Positions 26,311 through 35,169 of a stretch of DNA of 57,180 nt are shown in pieces. The translations under genes were made by a program, and so were the position numbers. Under the pieces are notes generated by a model. It saw only the letters and a list, made by a program, of their open reading frames with translations, made no database searches and had not been told where the DNA came from. The DNA lies in assembly GCA_017475265.1 (NCBI GenBank), contig JAFVFY010000028.1, positions 1-57,180 of the forward strand. Reading direction: 5' to 3'. Positions within the stretch are counted from its first letter, which is position 1. Each line of letters begins with the position of its first letter. Origin of the DNA: Prevotella sp. (lineage in GTDB: Bacteria > Bacteroidota > Bacteroidia > Bacteroidales > Bacteroidaceae).

Positions 26311-27359
26311 ACTTTTAATATGATATCGCAGACGGCCTGGGTCTGCTCCTTGCGACCCAGCGTAATGCGGACGCAAGACTCCAAGCCCTTGTCGGTCATG
26401 AACTTAATCTTGTAGCTCTCGGCGGCGAGGGCCTGCTGAAGGGCTTCCTTCTTCTCGGAGGGGTACTTGATGAGGATGAAGTTGGCCACGCTCTTATAGA
26501 CCTTGAAGCCGGGCAGCGAGCCAAGGCAACGCTTGTAGAGCTGGCGACCCCACTCCATGTCATCGGCCACGCGGCGGTAGTGCTCGTCGCTGTCCAGAGC
26601 TGCCAGAGCGACGGCCTCGGAGAAACGGTTGTAGCCCAGGTACTTGTTCACGTAACTCTCGAACTGCTCGTGGCCCTTGCCGATGAAGCCGAAGCCACAG
26701 CGAAGGCCGGGCAGACCGTAGAATTTCGACAGCGTACGTGAGATAATGAGGTTCGAGTATTTGTTCACTAACGGAGCGATATAACCGGTGTCCATGTTCA
26801 TGAAGCTGGCGTAGGCCTCGTCGATGAGCACCATCGTGTCGTTGGGGATGTTCTCCATGATACGGCTTACCTCCTCCGGTGAGAGGCTGTTGCCTGTGGG
26901 GTTGTTGGGTGAGGCAAGCAGCAACATACGCGGATGCACGCGATTGGTGTACTCGATAACCTCGTCAACGTCATAGGCGAAGGTGTCGTCCTTTTCGTGC
27001 AACGGGTACATCTCGAAGGTGCCGCCACACTCACTAGCCACACGGTTGTAGTACCACCATGAGAACTCAGGGATGAGGATGGTGGTGTTGGGAGTTGAGA
27101 GTTGTGAGTTCACCGAAAGGAAATAGTGGATGGCGTTCTTCAGCATGTCCTCGCCGCCGTAGGTGAGGAGCACCTGCTCCTCAGGCACATGGTAAATCTC
27201 ACTCAGGCGTACACTGATGATGCTTTTCTTGCCCTGATCATAGATGCGAGTATAGAAACACAGGTCCTTGGGGTCGAAGCTGCGTATGGCCTCGACCACC
27301 TTCTCGCTTGGTTCAAAATTGAATTCGTTACGGTCTAAGAAATTCATTTTCTCGTTCAT
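26295..27359 (-). CDS. HisC-like class I/II aminotransferase
   Basis: 354-residue PLP enzyme of the histidinol-phosphate aminotransferase / threonine-phosphate decarboxylase group. Landmarks are LLTYGGEDMLKNAI, LASPNNPTGNSLS, MVLIDEAYASF and the PLP-lysine block SRTLSKFYGLPGLRCGFGFI. Pairing with the downstream nucleotidyltransferase argues against simple histidine synthesis. Two parts are repeat-derived: NSQLSTPN near residue 84, and the last residues VVKGE with stop TAA, which are encoded by the end of the GGAGTGAA element. A TACCTTTG box at 27408-27415 precedes it. True substrate unknown. Confidence 0.8.
   Translation of the reverse strand: MNEKMNFLDRNEFNFEPSEKVVEAIRSFDPKDLCFYTRIYDQGKKSIISVRLSEIYHVPEEQVLLTYGGEDMLKNAIHYFLSVNSQLSTPNTTILIPEFSWWYYNRVASECGGTFEMYPLHEKDDTFAYDVDEVIEYTNRVHPRMLLLASPNNPTGNSLSPEEVSRIMENIPNDTMVLIDEAYASFMNMDTGYIAPLVNKYSNLIISRTLSKFYGLPGLRCGFGFIGKGHEQFESYVNKYLGYNRFSEAVALAALDSDEHYRRVADDMEWGRQLYKRCLGSLPGFKVYKSVANFILIKYPSEKKEALQQALAAESYKIKFMTDKGLESCVRITLGRKEQTQAVCDIILKVVKGE
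27091..27110 (-). repeat. In-frame AACTCTCAACTC repeat inside the HisC-like gene
   Basis: AACTCACAACTCTCAACTCC on the coding strand gives NSQLSTPN between HYFLSV and TTILIPEFSWW. It matches the family found in proA at 1728-1791. Confidence 0.65.
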
Positions 27360-27407
27360 ATCGCTTTTTTGTGAATGTTATTCTATATAATATACGGAAT
27401 TAGGCCG

Positions 27408-27415
27408 CAAAGGTA
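27408..27415 (-). promoter_or_regulatory. -7 box of the HisC-like gene
   Basis: TACCTTTG on the minus strand, 48 bases from the start codon at 27359 and directly next to the terminator of the fimbrial operon. Confidence 0.6.
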
Positions 27416-27427
27416 CGAAAAAGCACA

Positions 27428-27467
27428 GTAACGGCCAAAGGTTTATGGAAAAACCTTTGGCCGTTAC
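27428..27467 (-). terminator. Terminator of the fimbrial operon
   Basis: GTAACGGCCAAAGGTTT (27428-27444) and AAACCTTTGGCCGTTAC (27451-27467) form a perfect 17-bp stem with a 6-base loop. T runs follow on both strands, but only the minus-strand operon ends here. Confidence 0.9.
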
Positions 27468-27519
27468 ACCTTTTTTCACCTTATTTCGCAGGTTTGAGGA
27501 TGAATAGTCAATGGAATAA

Positions 27520-29307
27520 TCATTCATCCACCTCTATGTCCTCATACGAGTTGGGGTAGTTGTCACGCATAATGTCAGGGATGATGCTACTGTCGCCAAT
27601 ACCACTAACACCCTTAATGTTAATCTTATAGAAATTGTTTCTCACGATGGCATATTCCATCGGTATCATGTGAGTTGGGGTGTCTGTCTGGTGGCGAATC
27701 CAGTAGGTGTAATAGGTCTCATATACACCCATGTTGAACTTGCACTGCTTGATGCCATAGGCTTTCAACTGGCTGTCTGTGTAGTGCTCCAGCTCGTCAA
27801 GGGTAAGGTCTCCCGCTTCATTGATGGCCTGTATGGAGCCGTAGAAATTGTACTTATACAGATAGATGGCATCGGGCCAGTACTCTGGTCGTCTCTCTGG
27901 CTTGAGGGTGCGCGTGTCGTTATCGTAGATATAGACGATTCCAGGGCTTACGGCTCCCTTGAACACTATGCCCACCGAATATCCGTTCTTCTGACAATCG
28001 TTGCGGACAGTGTTTTCCAATATGTAGGCATAACCAAAATTTCCAGCGGTGGGCATAGAGGCGAACCCCTCTGTGGTGAAATTGCCAAACCACGATGCAT
28101 AATAGTCCTTGAAACGCTTAGCATCAGTGACATTTGCAGTCTTCTTGAAGAAGAGTGGATCTAGAATATAGTCATTATCGCTGTGCTGGAAAAGATAATA
28201 TTGCCTGTTGAGGTTCACTAACTTATAGTTTGTGATATTGATGTCAGCATACTTTGCCCCGTCGTGTTTCAGCTCAAAGCTATTAGATTTCACACCAATC
28301 TGCAGCTTTGCCAGTACACGTTCCATCTCTATCGTCATACTGTAGTTTTTCCCTTCCCATGGCACCAGGTCTATGGAAAGCAGTGCCTTAGCATCGCTTG
28401 TCATGACAGGTCCAGTAGAGGGGATGTTTGGCTCGATGCCTGAATGATAGGTGATAGAGTCAATCATGTTGAGGAAGTCGTCCTGGTCTTCAATGTCTTC
28501 AGGCGTATGGACATAGTTGGCGATGGCGAAGATGTTATAAAGCCCAACTTTAACATGTTTGGGGGACATGATGTAGGTGATGTCGTAGTAGCTTTCGGGA
28601 TATTCCGTATCCTCGACGAGGTCCTCGACAACAAGCTTTGTTGCAAGTTTCTTGGTCTCAGCGTCGAAGAAGAACAGCTCAAGGTGACTGATGATGTATT
28701 CATTCTGGAAATAGTCTGCACCTGGGTTGGGAGTCGGCACCTTCATTCTGAACGAGATATTGGCCTTAGCTGGAGGAGTCTCGTCACCAAGCAGCGACTG
28801 TAGCAAATTGTCAATCGTGGAGTAATCGGCCAAAGGATTGTCTGTCAGCACTGCGCATACCTTACCCATGCCGTCTACGATATAAGTGCGTGGAATACCG
28901 CTTTTGGCAAACTTATAATAGAGCGATTTGTCGCTAGCGGTATGGAAGGGCATTGTCAGTTTCTCTTTGTTCCAGTATTCCTCCACTTCGGCGACACTCT
29001 GGCTACGCGGAACGTTAAGGACAGGAACCTTTTCACCATATTTATCGTAGATTTGTTGGAGCACGGGGAACTCCTTCTGACAATCAGGGCAACCTGTATC
29101 GAAGAACGATAGCATGTAGACCTGTCCTTCCAACGATGCCGATGACACCTCGCCACCGTCAGCACTGGTAAGCATAAATGAGGGGACAGCATCGCCTACG
29201 TTCACGATACTCTCACTATTGCCGTCTGTGTTGTCATCATTTATGCAACCTGTCAGGATGATGACAAGAAAGACCAACCACGCTACGGGTGACTTGTTTA
29301 CTCCCAT
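27520..29307 (-). CDS. Lipoprotein fusing a TlpA-like thioredoxin domain to a Mfa1-like fimbrillin
   Basis: 595 residues. The lipobox LTGC puts the lipidated Cys at 21. Residues about 37-170 are a TlpA/AhpC-type thioredoxin domain: VGDAVPSFMLTSADGGEV, FFDTGCPDCQKEFPVLQQ with CPDC at 73-76, then SGIPRTYIVDGMGKV with the cis-Pro. The remaining 400 residues resemble Mfa1-type fimbrillins: SFRMKVPTPNPGADYF, EMERVLAKLQIGVKSNSFEL, and near the end MEYAIVRNNFYKINIKGVSG, the same signature as the fimbrillin two genes upstream. The end lacks the LxVxVxPW strand usual after that signature. Last gene of the fimbrial operon; likely a tip or accessory subunit. The fusion is unusual. Confidence 0.8.
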   Translation of the reverse strand: MGVNKSPVAWLVFLVIILTGCINDDNTDGNSESIVNVGDAVPSFMLTSADGGEVSSASLEGQVYMLSFFDTGCPDCQKEFPVLQQIYDKYGEKVPVLNVPRSQSVAEVEEYWNKEKLTMPFHTASDKSLYYKFAKSGIPRTYIVDGMGKVCAVLTDNPLADYSTIDNLLQSLLGDETPPAKANISFRMKVPTPNPGADYFQNEYIISHLELFFFDAETKKLATKLVVEDLVEDTEYPESYYDITYIMSPKHVKVGLYNIFAIANYVHTPEDIEDQDDFLNMIDSITYHSGIEPNIPSTGPVMTSDAKALLSIDLVPWEGKNYSMTIEMERVLAKLQIGVKSNSFELKHDGAKYADINITNYKLVNLNRQYYLFQHSDNDYILDPLFFKKTANVTDAKRFKDYYASWFGNFTTEGFASMPTAGNFGYAYILENTVRNDCQKNGYSVGIVFKGAVSPGIVYIYDNDTRTLKPERRPEYWPDAIYLYKYNFYGSIQAINEAGDLTLDELEHYTDSQLKAYGIKQCKFNMGVYETYYTYWIRHQTDTPTHMIPMEYAIVRNNFYKINIKGVSGIGDSSIIPDIMRDNYPNSYEDIEVDE

Positions 29308-29313
29308 GAGATG

Positions 29314-30366
29314 TCAGAGTTTTAGGTGGCGGTAAGCCCTCAGCCGCCAGCTGTTGACTTGCAACTGCAGCAATTGGTTGAGGCCGTCGCCAGAGAGGAA
29401 GAACACAATAGTATAGAAGTCCTGCCTATCAAGATATTCCTGCACGGTGAGCTGCCGGCCAGCATTGGTGTAGAGGGAACCAATCATTCCGATATATTCG
29501 GGAAGCGAGATGTTGAAAACACTTTCTCCCGTTTCGTTCTTCTCCAGGATAAGGCGGCAGTCGGTACTCTCCATCAGTCGCAAGGTGGAGATTCCGAACT
29601 TCGTGCCATGCAGTAGGCCGTAGTCGATGTCGTCGACGGTGACAGTGTCCTGGGCAAAAGGCTTGTATGTTACAGCCTCACTAGACACTAGCCTGTTACG
29701 AGCATCCATAGTACTGTTGGCCGAGACAACTTTCATGGTGTAATCACCAGGCAGGATTTCTTGGCTCTCGTCGAGCGGCACAACGAGACATGCCAGATGA
29801 TTGGTGTTCTTCATCATGTACACGTCATGCACGGCGTATGCGTTGTCATAGTGCACGGTCGACAGACAGCCATAGAACAAGTCTGGCAATCGTCCGGCAT
29901 AGTTTTCGCGTTCGGCAAGCGAAAGACGGAACTCATCCAGCGGTAGATTATTGCCGGACAAAGCATACTCGCTGTTGCCGATGCCACTCCACACCACGAA
30001 CTGATAGTCACCCTCGGGAAGGTTCTCCACCCTGACACGATGGTTATATGTTCTCAGAAGATTCATAGGCGCGTCAATGCGAGTGACATAGTTGCCCACG
30101 GTGTCATAGACGAATACCGATACATCCTTCACGTATTCTGGTGCTGCCTCCACATCAAGAATATTGTATGTGTAATGCAATTTCAGCCAGAAACCGTATG
30201 GACAGTCATCATAATCGTCCTTGACCCAGGTGCAGGATGTGGTCAGCAGCAGGCATGCCAAGAGCAAGCCCCAAAGGGAAAACCTCTGGACTGGCACGGA
30301 GCCTGTACGGGCTGGCACATGACCTGCCCCTACAACACGATTTCTGTAAGGTCTCTGACTATCCAT
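29314..30366 (-). CDS. FimB/Mfa2-family fimbrial anchor lipoprotein
   Basis: 350 residues of the FimB/Mfa2 family, outer-membrane lipoproteins that anchor and limit the length of Bacteroidales fimbriae. Family features are DDCPYGFWLKLHYTYN right after the lipidated Cys (TTSCTWVKDDY), VSVFVYDTVGNYVTRI, and YQFVVWSGIGNSEY. The first 28 residues before the hydrophobic signal (FSLWGLLLACLLLTTSC) are odd: they hold RNRVVGAGHVPARTGSVPVQ, which is encoded by a GTAGGGGC...GCCAGCCCG repeat. An internal start may therefore be used. The gene overlaps the end of the preceding fimbrillin by 37 bases and stops six bases before the fusion gene. Confidence 0.82.
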   Translation of the reverse strand: MDSQRPYRNRVVGAGHVPARTGSVPVQRFSLWGLLLACLLLTTSCTWVKDDYDDCPYGFWLKLHYTYNILDVEAAPEYVKDVSVFVYDTVGNYVTRIDAPMNLLRTYNHRVRVENLPEGDYQFVVWSGIGNSEYALSGNNLPLDEFRLSLAERENYAGRLPDLFYGCLSTVHYDNAYAVHDVYMMKNTNHLACLVVPLDESQEILPGDYTMKVVSANSTMDARNRLVSSEAVTYKPFAQDTVTVDDIDYGLLHGTKFGISTLRLMESTDCRLILEKNETGESVFNISLPEYIGMIGSLYTNAGRQLTVQEYLDRQDFYTIVFFLSGDGLNQLLQLQVNSWRLRAYRHLKL

Positions 30367-31808
30367 GGCTTAACGTTTAACTCCACCTTCAAGCGGGTTT
30401 CTCCTTCGTCTGGGGTGTCGGGATCGACAGGAATCGTTCCGTCTCCAAGATCAGAGACGTTGGAGATGAGCATACGGTAGAGGTTGTTGCGAACGATAGC
30501 GAACTCCATCACGCCCATTTGTGTGGGCCTGTTGTTGTCCAGATGGCGTATCCAGTAATTGTAGTAGCAGCAGTAACCTTCGTCGGTCTTCTCGAATTTC
30601 TGGGCCTTTGAGCTGGATGCTGCAGCTCCAGAGGCAGTGAGAGCCACTGCCAGCGCATCAGCCGAATTGTAGAACTTATACTGATAATAGTAAAGCACCT
30701 CTGGGTAATTCTCTTTGTCAGTGAGCAACTGCAGAGTGCCAGTGTTGTTTAGATAATAGACATTGTTGGCAGGTTCCATGACAGCCTTGAAGATGACACC
30801 CGTGGAGTAGCCATTCTTCTGTGCTGGTGCAAGGCAGCAATTCTCCAGGCTGTAGGCTGTCTTGTAATTAGGTGTCTGGCTAGCTGGATTAAATGTGTTC
30901 CATCTCACCTTCTTGATGATGTCGCCGAAATAGTTCACGTAGTACTGATCAGCATTGGTAAAACCAGAGGCATTGATGGTCTTCTTGAAGAAATAGGGGT
31001 CAATGACGTACCCGTTGACATCGGCAACATTGCCGAAGTTAGCCTGAATATTCCACTGAGGCTCAGTAAGGGAGAGGAGCACTGCAACGTGACGGAAAGT
31101 GTAATAATACTTGGGCAAGTTCACGATGTAATACCCGTTAAGCTTCACTGAGGCATATTTTACACCGTTGGGGTCGGTCAGCTCGTACGTTTCCAAAGAT
31201 TTGGCAATGTCGAGACGTGCTAGGACACGTTCCAACTTGATATTCACTACATTGACGTCATTTTCGTTAGGGGTTTCAGTAATGATTGTGGCTTCATTAT
31301 CAGCCGCGCGATTAGACATAACGATACCTCCGGAAATATCCTCAATGAGTGCCTGTGCGTAGGTGACACTGTCAATGTCGGCCAAGAACTGCTCTTCCGT
31401 GTCAGTCTTGATTTGCCTATAAGTGTTGGCGGTGACGAAGATGTCGTAGACACCCTGTGCTATAGAAATAGGATCGGTCTCATAGATGACGTTGCCGTCA
31501 GCATCAGAACCCTTGCGGGTAATGTTGGTCAGTGGGACACTCTTCGCGAAATGTTTCGTGACATTGTCAAAGAAATACACACGGGCAACGTTCACTTTGT
31601 ACTCATCGACAGTACCCTGCACATGCTCATAGCTGTCTTCTGCGCTACGGGTAGTGTTTGACGAATTACTCTGTAATCGGAACACAATGTTTCCCTCTTT
31701 CAATGTTTCATTGCTGCCGCCGACAGCGATGTCATCGGTCTGGCTGCAACTGCAAAGGAAAGCAACTGCCACGACCAGCAGTTGAGAGATTTTGGTGGAA
31801 TTAAACAT
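30330..31808 (-). CDS. Mfa1-like major fimbrillin
   Basis: 492-residue lipoprotein. MFNSTKISQLLVVAVAFLCS ends at CSQTDD. Fimbrillin features are an Arg/Lys-rich cleavage-type region after the N-terminal strand (NSSNTTRSAEDSYEHVQGTV), IKLERVLARLDIAKSLETYE, and the C-terminal MEFAIVRNNLYRMLISNVSD followed by LKVELNVKPW, the donor-strand region of Mfa1-type subunits. In Porphyromonas an Arg-specific gingipain trims the precursor before polymerisation; which protease acts here is unknown. Likely the shaft subunit, followed by its anchor. Confidence 0.85.
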   Translation of the reverse strand: MFNSTKISQLLVVAVAFLCSCSQTDDIAVGGSNETLKEGNIVFRLQSNSSNTTRSAEDSYEHVQGTVDEYKVNVARVYFFDNVTKHFAKSVPLTNITRKGSDADGNVIYETDPISIAQGVYDIFVTANTYRQIKTDTEEQFLADIDSVTYAQALIEDISGGIVMSNRAADNEATIITETPNENDVNVVNIKLERVLARLDIAKSLETYELTDPNGVKYASVKLNGYYIVNLPKYYYTFRHVAVLLSLTEPQWNIQANFGNVADVNGYVIDPYFFKKTINASGFTNADQYYVNYFGDIIKKVRWNTFNPASQTPNYKTAYSLENCCLAPAQKNGYSTGVIFKAVMEPANNVYYLNNTGTLQLLTDKENYPEVLYYYQYKFYNSADALAVALTASGAAASSSKAQKFEKTDEGYCCYYNYWIRHLDNNRPTQMGVMEFAIVRNNLYRMLISNVSDLGDGTIPVDPDTPDEGETRLKVELNVKPWIVRDLTEIVL

Positions 31809-31829
31809 AATATAATTAGGTTTTAACAG

Positions 31830-33287
31830 TTATTTTTTGATCTTACCGAATTCTTCAAGTTGAGGTGTGGCTTCGGGTACGCCCTGACTCTTTGCCTGAT
31901 TCACAAGCTGTATTGCCTTGTCGAGGTCGCCCTTGAGATAGGCCACGAGACCCTCGTTCATCGTCTTTTCCGGACAGTTCTTCACCTTACTAAGGTATTC
32001 TGCGGCATCGCCGGCCTCGCCCTTCTTGATGGAGAGATAGGCCATGGTGAGGTTGATGTAGCTGTCGTTGGGGTAGAGCAGATAGGCCTTGCGGATGATG
32101 GAGTTGTACTTCTCCTGATTGTTGGAATACTTGTCGGCCAGCTTGTAGATTTCGTTGAGATTGAGGTTGATGGGGCGAGTCTCAAACACCTTCTCTGACT
32201 CCTCCACAGTAAAGGGCCTCACGGTGTAGATAACGTTGTAGTTGGTGCATCGCAGCTCCGGGAACACATTCTTCAGCACGTAGGCATAACCCTGTGGGGT
32301 CTCTTTACGCATACGTTTCTCCTTATCGTCGGGAGTATTGCTGCTGGTAGCTATGCTGAGCAGTTTTTCGCGTTGGGGAACATCACCATGATTCCTGAGA
32401 TACTTGATGAAGCCATCCCAGTTCTCACCCCTTCCGCTGGCCTGAATATTGATGCCTTTTGCTATGCCAGTGCTCTGCAAATAAGCTTTCAGTGAATTAG
32501 TTCGGTTCTCACTGAGCATAGTGTTGTGGGCGAAGCCGCCTTCAGGAGAAGCATAGCCGTCGATGGTCATCTTTTGGATGGTAACATTCGAGTCGTTCTT
32601 CACGATGTTCACCGAGTTGTGTATCTTCTGTAGCTCCGTGGGGTTGCTCATGTAGTCGGGCTTGATGTCCCACTTGTTCACCACGAAACACAGGTAAGCT
32701 GAACCTTTCTCCTCGCGCACCTTAACAGACTTGTCGGCAGGGGGAAGCAAATAGACAGGATAAAGTTCGGGCTTGTATACCTTCTCTTCCTTGGGGAAGC
32801 CTCCCAGGACTATCTCGCCCCTGTCCTTCTGCCTGTTGCAGGAACAGCTCAGCAAACGCAGCTTCAGCACAGCATCATCCATCCATGACTCGTACTTCAC
32901 AGTGCGCAGATACTCGAAGTCAAGATTCTTCCCGTTCTTCTTGCGCAAGGCCAAGGCTTCGGGGTAGTCATTCTTTAGGTCACGCTCAAAGTAGACATGC
33001 TGGTTCTTGCTGTTCAGGAAAATGAGAGGCAGCTCGGCCTTGCGCATGTTGACGGTATCGACAATCTCCGGCGACAGCACGACCGACTGCAACGCAGGAA
33101 CATCCTGTATGGCTGTTATCTGCATCGACACCACGACGTTGCTGTCTACCACGGCCATCGTAGAGCGATTGACCGTCATTACATAGTCATATTTGGGACT
33201 GAACTGCCTGACGTCGTCGGCCAGTGCGACCGACGCCTGAGCCAGCAATAGACAGAGCAGCAATTTGATTATTTTATATGATTTCAT
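31830..33287 (-). CDS. DUF3868/OmpA-like protein of the fimbrial operon
   Basis: 485 residues with signal peptide MKSYKIIKLLLCLLLAQASV ending ALA-D. The N-terminal part (to about 150) is a DUF3868-type beta domain. The middle has an OmpA-like core: IQKMTIDGYASPEGGFAHNT, LSENRTNSLKAYLQSTGIAK and ASGRGENWDGF, with the Asp/Arg residues used for peptidoglycan binding. The C-terminal 100 residues are TPR-like helices (YNSIIRKAYLLYPNDSYINL). Such genes regularly accompany Mfa-type fimbriae with a DUF3575 partner, as here, and probably help place fimbriae in the outer membrane. Confidence 0.82.
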   Translation of the reverse strand: MKSYKIIKLLLCLLLAQASVALADDVRQFSPKYDYVMTVNRSTMAVVDSNVVVSMQITAIQDVPALQSVVLSPEIVDTVNMRKAELPLIFLNSKNQHVYFERDLKNDYPEALALRKKNGKNLDFEYLRTVKYESWMDDAVLKLRLLSCSCNRQKDRGEIVLGGFPKEEKVYKPELYPVYLLPPADKSVKVREEKGSAYLCFVVNKWDIKPDYMSNPTELQKIHNSVNIVKNDSNVTIQKMTIDGYASPEGGFAHNTMLSENRTNSLKAYLQSTGIAKGINIQASGRGENWDGFIKYLRNHGDVPQREKLLSIATSSNTPDDKEKRMRKETPQGYAYVLKNVFPELRCTNYNVIYTVRPFTVEESEKVFETRPINLNLNEIYKLADKYSNNQEKYNSIIRKAYLLYPNDSYINLTMAYLSIKKGEAGDAAEYLSKVKNCPEKTMNEGLVAYLKGDLDKAIQLVNQAKSQGVPEATPQLEEFGKIKK

Positions 33288-33338
33288 ATTCTCAATCTTC
33301 TATTCAATCTTCAATTCTGAATGGTCAAAGGCCAATGG

Positions 33339-33923
33339 TCAAAAGACATAGATGATGCTCAGCCCTAGTCTCGAAAAGCCGAAATAGTGATAGGTACCCT
33401 CGTCACGGAGCGCACCGCATACCTCGCAGTCATACTTCTTATAATCAATATAGGTATAACCGATACCTATTTCGGCTCCTATGTTCCAGTGCTTTTCCAG
33501 AGCATATTCGTATCCGCCGCCTATGCCGCCGCCTACAAACCAGCCTTCATAGCGATTAGGCTTCAGGCCGTTCAGCACCCCGAAGAACAAGTCCTTATTG
33601 CCTATGTTGAACTGTCCGCCGTGTGCGTAGGGTCCCCAGAAGAAACCGTTCATCAGCTGGCAAGGCCAGAAACGGTATTGTGCCTGCACTGTCCAATGCT
33701 TGTGCACACTATCATCGCCACGCTTCCAGGGACGGACGCTACCATAGATATCAAACGACGTATTTTTATGATAGGGAATCTCCACGCCAGCCGAAAGGGC
33801 TCCCATAGCATCGAAAATGAGATTGTTGCTGATAGCCAAATGTTGGGCGTTGGAAGAAAGTGCTGTCCCTGTAAATAGCAACAGGGAAAGTATATGTCTA
33901 TACATCCAAGAATTGTATTTCAT
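33339..33923 (-). CDS. DUF3575 outer-membrane protein of the fimbrial operon
   Basis: 194 residues with a cleaved signal ending SNA-Q. The body is a small beta-barrel-like protein of the DUF3575 family: NLIFDAMGALSAGVEIPYHK, FDIYGSVRPWKRGDDSVHKH, FRFWPCQLMNG-type strand, then FFWGPYAHGGQFN and YEYALEKHWNIGAEIGIGYT, ending on an aromatic residue (LSIIYVF), as outer-membrane barrels do. It is the first gene of the five-gene fimbrial unit. The partner DUF3868 protein follows. Confidence 0.82.
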   Translation of the reverse strand: MKYNSWMYRHILSLLLFTGTALSSNAQHLAISNNLIFDAMGALSAGVEIPYHKNTSFDIYGSVRPWKRGDDSVHKHWTVQAQYRFWPCQLMNGFFWGPYAHGGQFNIGNKDLFFGVLNGLKPNRYEGWFVGGGIGGGYEYALEKHWNIGAEIGIGYTYIDYKKYDCEVCGALRDEGTYHYFGFSRLGLSIIYVF

Positions 33924-33932
33924 AGTTAATCT

Positions 33933-33975
33933 AGTACTGAAGTACTTTTATACTTCATTAAACATCGCAAAGTTA
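33933..33975 (-). promoter_or_regulatory. Fimbrial operon promoter with AGTACT dyad
   Basis: TAACTTTG (33968-33975, minus strand) is the -7 box. Between it and the start codon, AGTACTGAAGTACT (33933-33946) is a six-base dyad about a GA centre, in the leader where a repressor or an RNA structure could act. No TTG element was found at the usual distance. Confidence 0.5.
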
Positions 33976-34038
33976 AAAAAAACAACTTTACGCTCTTGTT
34001 TTGTTAGTATTTTTTTTAATAGTTTCTTTTTCTTTAAC

Positions 34039-35094
34039 CTATCCCTTTGTCTTCATCAGCAATATCCCAATGGCAATCCAGATGATTTCGCGGACGCGAC
34101 AGATAATGCTCACGAAGATGCCAAGGGCGGCGGAGAGGCCCAGTGCTGCGATGGAAACCACGAAGCCACCCTCCTGCACTCCGAGCTGCATGGGCAGGAA
34201 CCCGAGGAGGTTGGCCAAGAGAGTGGTCAGTGAAAGGATAAGGATAGAGTGTAGGAAGGTAAGGGTGATACCCGTGAAACCTCCGCCACAGTCAACACCA
34301 AAGAGCAAAAGCATGAAGAGAATCTCCAAGGCCTGGACGATGCGTGCGAGATACTCCAGGGCAAGACTGCTGTAGAAAGCTCGCTTATCCTGCTGGTGCA
34401 GGGCAGCTATCTGCTCGTCGACATGGCGCAGCTGCTCGGCGTGGGTTGTCTGAAAACGGGTGGCCCAGCCTTTCAGGCCTGGCATCTTGCTCAGCCAACC
34501 GAAGATGGTCACGGCAACGCCGTTCTTATACCCCCTCGAAAGAACATAAAAGGCTGCAAGGCAGAAGATGATGATGGCGACGAAGACAACAGCAATGACA
34601 GGTGTCAGCGGCAGGTCGCCGATGGCGGCAAGACCAAGATATAAGAATATTGTAGAGAACCAAAGCAGGAAATGAGCCAGGAAGTGCATCATGGCATAGA
34701 GAATGACGCTGGAGGTGGCCCGCTCGGTGCCGATGTCCTTCGACAGCTCCATGATGCGGTAGGGTTCGCCACCAAGGCCGCCCACGGGTGTGGCGTAGTT
34801 GAGGGCGTAGCCAGTGATGGTGAGGCGGTAGATACGCCAAAAAGAAGGAACCCCTCCCCCACCGCCTCCTATTATAGGGCGAGGGTGGGTTTTTATAATG
34901 CACATCCACGCCCAGGCATTAATCGCATATATGACGACCCAGATGCCGATGATGGGGATGAGCCAGTAGCCTGCTTGACAAAGGTGCTGCCATAGCTCGG
35001 CAAAGCTGATGTCGAAAGTGAAAAGCATCACCACGACTGCTGCCACGCCGATGAAGAAGAAGAGGTTGTTAAGCCGCTGTTTGGTCCAAGTCAT
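34039..35094 (-). CDS. UPF0104/LPG-synthase-TM-like membrane protein
   Basis: 351-residue protein with about eight hydrophobic helices of the lysylphosphatidylglycerol-synthase transmembrane family (UPF0104). Conserved blocks are AELWQHLCQAGYWLIPIIGI, ITGYALNYATPVGGLGGEPY and LPMQLGVQEGGFVVSIAALG. Homologous domains are thought to flip or move lipids. It lies 75 bases downstream of a CDP-alcohol phosphotransferase gene, so a shared lipid pathway is plausible. The segment THPRPIIGGGGGGVPSF, between the second and third helices, is partly encoded by a G-rich repeat at 34848-34893. Confidence 0.78.
   Translation of the reverse strand: MTWTKQRLNNLFFFIGVAAVVVMLFTFDISFAELWQHLCQAGYWLIPIIGIWVVIYAINAWAWMCIIKTHPRPIIGGGGGGVPSFWRIYRLTITGYALNYATPVGGLGGEPYRIMELSKDIGTERATSSVILYAMMHFLAHFLLWFSTIFLYLGLAAIGDLPLTPVIAVVFVAIIIFCLAAFYVLSRGYKNGVAVTIFGWLSKMPGLKGWATRFQTTHAEQLRHVDEQIAALHQQDKRAFYSSLALEYLARIVQALEILFMLLLFGVDCGGGFTGITLTFLHSILILSLTTLLANLLGFLPMQLGVQEGGFVVSIAALGLSAALGIFVSIICRVREIIWIAIGILLMKTKG
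34848..34893 (-). repeat. In-frame G-rich repeat inside the membrane protein gene
   Basis: The coding strand has CCCACCCTCGCCCTATAATA followed by GGAGGCGGTGGGGGAGGGG. It adds HPRPIIGGGGGG in a loop. A related GGTGGGGGAGGTGG block occurs in tatD at 48599-48636. Confidence 0.65.
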
Positions 35095-35103
35095 TCTCTC
35101 TGT

Positions 35104-35164
35104 CTCGTTATCTCGTTATCTCGTTATTACGTTATCACGTCATCACGTTATCACGTCATTACGA
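35104..35164. repeat. 8-bp tandem repeat (CTCGTTAT/CACGTCAT)
   Basis: Seven or more octamers CTCGTTAT, TACGTTAT, CACGTCAT fill the spacer between the CDP-alcohol phosphotransferase gene and the flippase-like gene. Confidence 0.85.
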
Positions 35165-35169
35165 TTTTG

